Origin: Hofstenia miamia
Lineage: Eukaryota; Xenacoelomorpha; Acoela
Reading direction: 5' to 3'
Assembly (NCBI GenBank): GCA_004352715.1
Contig: SCFE01000090.1
Coordinates: forward strand, 1,062,674-1,126,673
Length of the DNA: 64,000 nt
Shown here: one piece after another, positions 57,798 to 64,000 of the stretch
Layout: each line of letters begins with the position of its first letter
Position numbering within the stretch: the stretch's first letter is position 1
Program-made: the position numbers and the translations under genes
Notes under the pieces: model-generated
What the model was told of the DNA's origin: nothing
Seen by the model: only the letters and a program-made list of their open reading frames with translations
Database searches by the model: none

Positions 57798-59803
57798 TTA
57801 TACCTAAGTGTGGATATTCAGAATATATTTTTAGAATCTGAATCCATTAAAAATGAAGGGAATGATTATCCTTTAGATATTCTACACGTCACATTAAATC
57901 ACAAGTTCATTTAAAAATAAATTTCTGGGAATTGATAATGACTATGCAAAAATCTTGTGTTGTATCAAGAAATAATAAACCTTAGGAAATAATTAGAATG
58001 GAATTCATCGCTTTCAAAATAATTCTAAAATATTTTGCAGTTATTTAAAAATCATAATAAGACAATATATAAATATAAATACTTATTAAGATGACCCACA
58101 TAATAAACAGAACGTTTTAAATGTCACAATGACGATCTGCAAGAAAAGCGCTGTAAAAATATATATTTAATCAGTCAAAGCTTGAAAATTTTTTTAAGCA
58201 TTTGATGTATTTTTCCTGATGTGAACCTCAACCGTGAAATTATCAGCGAATTATACTCCCACCGCATACATAACATTCCAAAATAAAAACTTGAAGAGTC
58301 TTATCAAATACACTAAAAATAATTTTGTTATGAAACTACATACATACATTAAACTAATGTATGAAATGAAAAAATTATTAAAAATTTACAGAATGACGCA
58401 TGTAGCATGCAAAATCACAGCATTGATCAAAATTTTGAATGAAGAAGAACCAATAATAACGGATAATGAACATTCAAAAAGAAGGATACGTTGATCGCAT
58501 ATGTTCACAATGCAAATTGATTGGAGATAGTTCTCATTGATTTATTCGAAATCCCTACATTAACTTTTGCAATTCAAGTAATTGATTTCTGCGGCTGCCA
58601 ATTAACAATTAATTGATTGTTTTTGCAAATTAACTGCAATTAATTGCATGCTGGAGGGTCAATTAGCGTGATGCATTTTATTGGAAAGCAGACGGTTGTG
58701 TGATGGTTGAACGTGTGATGGTTGAACGCTTTATAAAAATACAGGAAATATTGTCTCATACAGATTTTTCAAATGATAAGGCATTAATAGAGTTCCTGAA
58801 AACTCCAGAATATATATGAGCTCCGAACAGACCTTGTGAAATTCAGCTTGATTCAAAAATTCTTACAACAGGATGTCTTGAGCATTGCAGACGCTCGGTC
58901 ACTCTTTAATGATATCATCATGGACTACTCAGATATGGCCAAATATTTCGGGTCTGATATTGATATTGTTCATTCGAAAGAATTCGAGGTTACCATTTCG
59001 AAAATCCAGAATAAAGTGGAAGACTTACTTTCTGTTGAAGAAAAAATTCAGTTTTATCTTGTTGCTTAAACAGATAACATGCCAGGTTTTGACGTAGACG
59101 ACTTTGCATCACTTATCCTAGAACAGAAATTTAAAGGTGAATTGTATTTGAGTACCAATATCCTCTTGCTAACTTCTAATCATTGTCATCAGAATATGTT
59201 GAGGAACAACTTTCTCTCAAGTTAAATGCACGGTTTTACAACAAAGAACTCATTTCAAATCTTTGCTAACCAGTCATCATTAATTGCAATTAATTTATTA
59301 TAGCAAAATTGTCCCTTTAACTCAAAAATCGGATTAAGAATTCGATATAATTCCAAAGTACTTTAGTTTTTCTGCGTTTTACATCTTTTCGACGTACAAA
59401 TGTTTTGTGGATTAATATTAAATTAAAGCTAAACGAAAACGGCCCCTAAGGTGTTAATTTGATAAACAATTCAGAAAACATTAAATATATTTATGAAATA
59501 TCTGCGGAGTAAAGATTTTTCACATATTTAGTATATTGATTTTAACATTCGATTTGCATTACCATTACTTTTGTTATGTATTTTCCTATCCACTAATAGT
59601 TAATATTTAAAATCCAAAAAACAAAGTAACAGGTTTTTTAAGAGTGAAATCTGCATGCACCTCATCCAAATCTCTCCCACCAAAGCAATTTTAATCATAA
59701 ATTTGGTGACATGTACCCATAAACTCTTATTCAGCAAGAAAAATTCACAAGTAAATTGCTGCGTATTTAAGGAACAAAAGTAAAAGGCAAATATAGCTAC
59801 CGT
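57798..59803 (+). repeat. Duplicated block, copy 1 (contains hAT remnant)
   Basis: Collinear with 62213-64000 at very high identity, from TACCTAAGTGTGGATATTCA to AAATATAGCTACCGT. Relative to copy 2 it has about 240 extra bases near 58338-58577, a tandem doubling of GTGTGATGGTTGAAC near 58700, and lacks 55 bases near 59180. The copies also differ by scattered substitutions, so this is an older duplication or two insertions of one element, not an assembly overlap. Confidence 0.8.
58703..59270 (+). pseudogene. hAT transposase C-terminal fragment, copy 1
   Basis: Reading order: MVERFIKIQEILSHTDFSND and then a stop; KFSLIQKFLQQDVLSIADAR, SLFNDIIMDYSDMAKYF, DIVHSKEFEVTISKIQN and VEEKIQFYLVA, then a stop at 59067. 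After that stop the frame gives DDFASLIL and the hAT dimerisation region, but the 55 bases encoding its most diagnostic part are deleted. The DAR.LFD.II...DIVHS..FE..I.KIQ pattern is that of the helical region before the hAT C-terminal dimerisation domain. Confidence 0.65.
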
Positions 59804-60115
59804 TTTTGGTTTACTATTTATTTTAAACTAGTAAAGATGAGTTTTTAAAAATGTAAACGATAGAATATTTCCAGTCGGCATCAAACCTGAATTAGCTAAG
59901 GCTAAAGCCTTCCGTAGGTTTTTAAAAAATAAAATGCTTAGACTTTATATAAAAACGTTTTTAGCTGATTTTTTAAGTTTAATGCATAATTAAAAATTAT
60001 ACATTAATTATCACAGTTTTGCAGTTTTTAAAAAATCTGTCCGATAACTTTAGTAATTCATGAAAGTAACATGAGTTAGACTATTCAAAATTCACTGAAA
60101 TCCAAAATATGACTT
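59271..60115. other. Rest of duplicated block and intergenic DNA
   Basis: 59271-59803 is the non-coding 3' part of the duplicated block; 59804-60115 is AT-rich DNA with no feature that I can support. Confidence 0.5.
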
Positions 60116-61115
60116 NNNNNNNNNNNNNNNNNNNNNNNNNNNNNNNNNNNNNNNNNNNNNNNNNNNNNNNNNNNNNNNNNNNNNNNNNNNNNNNNNNNNN
60201 NNNNNNNNNNNNNNNNNNNNNNNNNNNNNNNNNNNNNNNNNNNNNNNNNNNNNNNNNNNNNNNNNNNNNNNNNNNNNNNNNNNNNNNNNNNNNNNNNNNN
60301 NNNNNNNNNNNNNNNNNNNNNNNNNNNNNNNNNNNNNNNNNNNNNNNNNNNNNNNNNNNNNNNNNNNNNNNNNNNNNNNNNNNNNNNNNNNNNNNNNNNN
60401 NNNNNNNNNNNNNNNNNNNNNNNNNNNNNNNNNNNNNNNNNNNNNNNNNNNNNNNNNNNNNNNNNNNNNNNNNNNNNNNNNNNNNNNNNNNNNNNNNNNN
60501 NNNNNNNNNNNNNNNNNNNNNNNNNNNNNNNNNNNNNNNNNNNNNNNNNNNNNNNNNNNNNNNNNNNNNNNNNNNNNNNNNNNNNNNNNNNNNNNNNNNN
60601 NNNNNNNNNNNNNNNNNNNNNNNNNNNNNNNNNNNNNNNNNNNNNNNNNNNNNNNNNNNNNNNNNNNNNNNNNNNNNNNNNNNNNNNNNNNNNNNNNNNN
60701 NNNNNNNNNNNNNNNNNNNNNNNNNNNNNNNNNNNNNNNNNNNNNNNNNNNNNNNNNNNNNNNNNNNNNNNNNNNNNNNNNNNNNNNNNNNNNNNNNNNN
60801 NNNNNNNNNNNNNNNNNNNNNNNNNNNNNNNNNNNNNNNNNNNNNNNNNNNNNNNNNNNNNNNNNNNNNNNNNNNNNNNNNNNNNNNNNNNNNNNNNNNN
60901 NNNNNNNNNNNNNNNNNNNNNNNNNNNNNNNNNNNNNNNNNNNNNNNNNNNNNNNNNNNNNNNNNNNNNNNNNNNNNNNNNNNNNNNNNNNNNNNNNNNN
61001 NNNNNNNNNNNNNNNNNNNNNNNNNNNNNNNNNNNNNNNNNNNNNNNNNNNNNNNNNNNNNNNNNNNNNNNNNNNNNNNNNNNNNNNNNNNNNNNNNNNN
61101 NNNNNNNNNNNNNNN
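60116..61115. other. Assembly gap, 1000 N
   Basis: Exactly 1000 N between intergenic sequences. Confidence 0.95.
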
Positions 61116-62212
61116 CCCCCAGATTGCACCACTGCCTACAACCCTTCAATTTTTAGAAAGAAATAAGTGTGCAACTTTCATATAAAAACAATATCTAAAG
61201 TATTATGCGATTTTATGCACGTTTAAATTCAATTCTCTGATACAAGGGACTAAAAGATAATTAAAGTATTAAGTGTTAATTGCCGCTGCTAACAGTTCAC
61301 CTTTTGGTTGATTCATTAAGAGTTTTTAAGGTAAAGTCCAAACGAGTAGAAAGGAAGCAGCTAAGTATATGCTAACGCTGTTCTTTAACAACTAACGCTG
61401 TTCTTCACTGAAAAACTTGTTTGAGACCTGTAAATTTTGCTTCAAAAAAATTATTTTCAATTCAAAAAAATTATTTCCAATTCTAATTATAACTGAAATT
61501 TCATTGATTTTAATTTATATTTCAAAAATTATTAATTCTGTTGAATCTAAGTTTTGTTTTTTTAATAAATTTAGTTTTCTGGTAAAACATTTAACATTTG
61601 CATAGTGGATTTTCTAATGATATAATGGTTTAAATTGTTAAAAGCGTGTTGACAATTTCCATTTTGGAGTTATAAAAATATGTTGCAAATTCAACCCGAA
61701 TGTGCAAGTGATATCGCAGGAATGTCCAAAGCTTGCTAATTGGGATATCCTTTTGATGTAATTAATAGGTAAGAACTAGCATTCAAAGTCTTCTTAGGAG
61801 ATTTGGACGTTTTTTGTGCATTGCTTTAGATAAAAATCAACAATTAAATATAGCCTCACATATGCAGCTAACAATTCATTACAGAAGAGACAGCGTGTTA
61901 TGACGTGGACCTCTGTAAAACTTGTTTAACACAGGTCCATGGTTATGAGATCTAAGTGAATTATAATAATTAAATCATTGTGAAAAAATTAACTGACAAG
62001 AAGAAGCAGTAAGAAGAGAGTTGCTTAGAAGATTTTTTAAAATATCTCTTGTATTAATATAACATTCATATTGTTTGCTCTTAACAGGATGAGTGTTTAA
62101 AAGAAATTATACTTTTATCACTACTCCTGATAATCAGATAATCAATTTCAATTACTATTCGTCGTTGCTTTCAAATTTTGATTTGTTTGCTGTTATTAAA
62201 CATTTTAATTGT
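61116..62212. other. Intergenic DNA with small tandem repeats
   Basis: No gene supported. Two short tandem doublings are visible: CTAACGCTGTTCTT at about 61372-61404 and TTCAAAAAAATTATTT at about 61440-61475. Confidence 0.5.
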
Positions 62213-62756
62213 TGATACCTAAGTGTGGATATTCAGAATATATTTTTAGAATCTGAATCCATTAAAAATGAAGGGAATGATTATCCTTTAGATATTCTAC
62301 ACGTCACATTAAATCACAAGTTCATTTAAAAATAAATTTCTGGGAATTGATAATGACTATGCAGAAATCTTGTGTTGTATCAACAAGAAATAATAAACCT
62401 TAGGAAATAATTAGAATGGAATTCATCGTTTTCAAAATTATTCTAAAATATTTTGCAGTTATTTAAAAATCATAATAAGACAATATATAAATATAAATAC
62501 TTATTAAGATGACCCACATAATAAACAGAACGTTTTAAATGTCACAATGACGATCTGCAAGAAAAGCGCTGTAAAAATATATATTTAATCAGTCAAAGTT
62601 TGAATTTTTTTTAAGCATTTGATGTATTTTTCCTGATGTGAACCTCAACCGTGAAATTATCAGCGAATATTTATACTCCCCAGCATACATAACATTCCTG
62701 ACTAAAAACTTGAAGAGTCTTATCAAATACACTAAAAATAATTTTGTTATGAAACT

Positions 62757-62850
62757 ACAATTAATTGATTTCCGCGGCTGCCAATTAACAATGAATTGAT
62801 TGTTTTTGCAAATTAACTGCAATTAATTGCATGCTGGAGGGTCAATTAGC
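62757..62850. repeat. Cluster of AATTAATTG-type palindromic motifs
   Basis: Within under 100 bases the motif family CAATTAATTG, CAATTAACAA, AATTGATTG, AAATTAACTGC and GCAATTAATTGC recurs. The same cluster is at 58577-58665 in copy 1, and AATTGCAATTAATT occurs again just after the transposase end (63495-63508). It could be the subterminal binding-site array of the hAT element. Confidence 0.4.
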
Positions 62851-62887
62851 GTGATGCATTTTATTGGAAAGCAGACGGTTGTGTGAT

Positions 62888-63483
62888 GGTTGAACGCTTT
62901 ATAAAAATACAGGAAATATTGTCTCATACAGATTTTTCAAATGATAAGGCATTAATAAATTTCCTGACAACTCCAGAATATATATGAGCTCCGAACACAC
63001 CTTGTGAAATTCAGCTTGATTCAAAAATTCTTACAACAGGATGTCTTGAGCATTGCAGACGCTCGGTCACTCTTTAATGATATCATCATGGACTACTCAG
63101 ATATGGCCAAATATTTCGGGTCTGATATTGATATTGTTCATTCGAAAGAATTCGAGGTTACCATTTCGAAAATCCAGAATAAAGTGGAAGACTTACTTTC
63201 TGTTGAAGAAAAAATTCAGTTTTATCTTGTTGCTTAAACAGACAACATGCCAGGTTTTGACGTAGACGACTTTGCATCACTGATCCTAGAACAGAGATTT
63301 AAAGGTGAATTGTATTTGAGTACCAATATCCTCTTGCTAACTTCTAATCTGGTGGAATGGTTCTTTTCTACAGGAAAAGTGATGTTTTTCTATCACAGCC
63401 AATCATTGTCATCAGAATATGTTGAGGAACAACTTTCTCTCAAGTTAAATGAACGGTTCTACAACTCATTTCAACTCTGCTAA
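62888..63483 (+). pseudogene. hAT transposase C-terminal fragment, copy 2
   Basis: It has the same order of motifs as copy 1: MVERFIKIQEILSHTDFSND, a stop and frame change, then from about 62985 an open stretch to 63237 with IADARSLFNDIIMDYSDM and DIVHSKEFEVTISKIQN. After a TAA the frame of 63247-63483 gives GFDVDDFASLILEQRF, LVEWFFSTGKVMFFYHSQ, LSSEYVEEQLSLKLNERF, ending in a stop at 63483. The last two strings match the hAT dimerisation motif (ER.FS.A......R..L.PE..E..LFLK.N..FW). N-terminal zinc finger and catalytic DDE parts are absent, so it is inactive or was always non-autonomous. Confidence 0.75.
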
Positions 63484-64000
63484 CCAGTCATCATTAATTG
63501 CAATTAATTTATTATAGCAAAATTGTCCCTTTAATTCAAAAATCGGATTAAGAATTCGATATAATTCCAAAGTACTTTAGTTTTTCTGCGTTTTACATCT
63601 TTTCGACATACAAATGTTTTGTGGATTAATATTAAATTAAAGCTAAACGAAAACGGCCCCTAAGGTGTTAATTTGATGAACAATTCAGAAAACATTAAAT
63701 ATATTTATGAAATATCTGCGGAGTAGAGATTTTTCACATATTTAGTATATTGATTTTAACATTACTTTTGTTATGTATTTTCCTATCCACTAATAGTTAA
63801 TATTTAAAATCCAAAAAACAAAGTAACAGGTTTTTTAAGAGTGAAATCTGCATGCACCTCATCCAAATCTTTCCCACCAGAGCAATTTTAATCATAAATT
63901 TGGTGACATGTACCCATAAACTCTTATTCACCAAGAAAAATTCACAAGTAAATTGCTGCGTATTTAAGGAACAAAAGTAAAAGGCAAATATAGCTACCGT

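Larger units (their letters stand above)
62213..64000 (+). repeat. Duplicated block, copy 2 (runs off the window)
   Basis: Second copy of the 57798-59803 block. It lacks the 240-base segment of copy 1 but keeps the full hAT C-terminus. It is still matching copy 1 at the last base of the window, so its right boundary is unknown. Confidence 0.8.

Noticed and set aside
1-64000. CRISPR array, prokaryotic operon, phage or toxin system
   Set aside because: No regular spaced repeats, ribosome-binding sites or gene packing were seen; all features fit an animal genome rich in transposons.

Overview
The window is AT-rich DNA from a eukaryote, almost certainly an invertebrate animal. It carries degraded transposable elements of many superfamilies, many (TA)n microsatellites, candidate spliced exons and tRNA-like DNA, and no operon-like gene organisation. 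I cannot name the species from the sequence. It is a draft scaffold: five gaps are exactly 1000 N, others are 706, 177, 168, 126, 11, 3 and 1 N, and most of the short gaps have the same sequence repeated on both sides.

Layout. 1-4860 holds nothing I can support. 4863-5220 is a broken gene for a small secreted PLAT-domain protein. 7242-8414 is the 5' half of a Tc1 transposon with IR/DR-type terminal repeats. 8415-12860 is a stack of three CR1/Jockey-like non-LTR retrotransposon (LINE) remnants, the first two head to head. 14640-16268 is the best-preserved LINE, with a 403-codon open reverse transcriptase (RT) region and its 3' end. 20412-20507 is a candidate exon with a good splice donor. 22150-22490 is the GIY-YIG end of a Penelope-like element. 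24045-28670 is a nest of LINE pieces from two lineages (CR1/Jockey-like and R2-like, the latter with YMDD) plus an internally deleted mariner. 30838-33382 is one 1272-base sequence written twice around a single N. 36940-38210 is a LINE with an ORF1 esterase (SGNH) domain, a 2A-like peptide and an APE-type endonuclease, all frameshifted. 39350-39790 is another LINE tail on the minus strand. 42714-43355 is Ty3/Gypsy RT and RNase H. 51171-51241 is tRNA-like. 51959-52055 is a possible real N-terminus cut by a gap. 53056-54060 is a Tc1/mariner-superfamily transposase with two recognisable catalytic aspartates. 57798-59803 and 62213-64000 are two copies of one block with a hAT transposase C-terminus.

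Working together. No pathway or cooperating gene set is visible. The story is serial insertion and decay: young LINE copies sit directly on the 3' tails of older ones, elements are nested, and nearly every coding region carries stops or frameshifts. The only candidates for host genes are the PLAT fragment, the 20412 exon, the 51959 N-terminus and a Cys-rich stretch near 38390; none is complete. I found no convincing undescribed system. The items most worth a second look are the esterase/2A-like LINE, an unclassified dispersed repeat (20638 and 24870), and the assembly artefacts that imitate tandem duplications.
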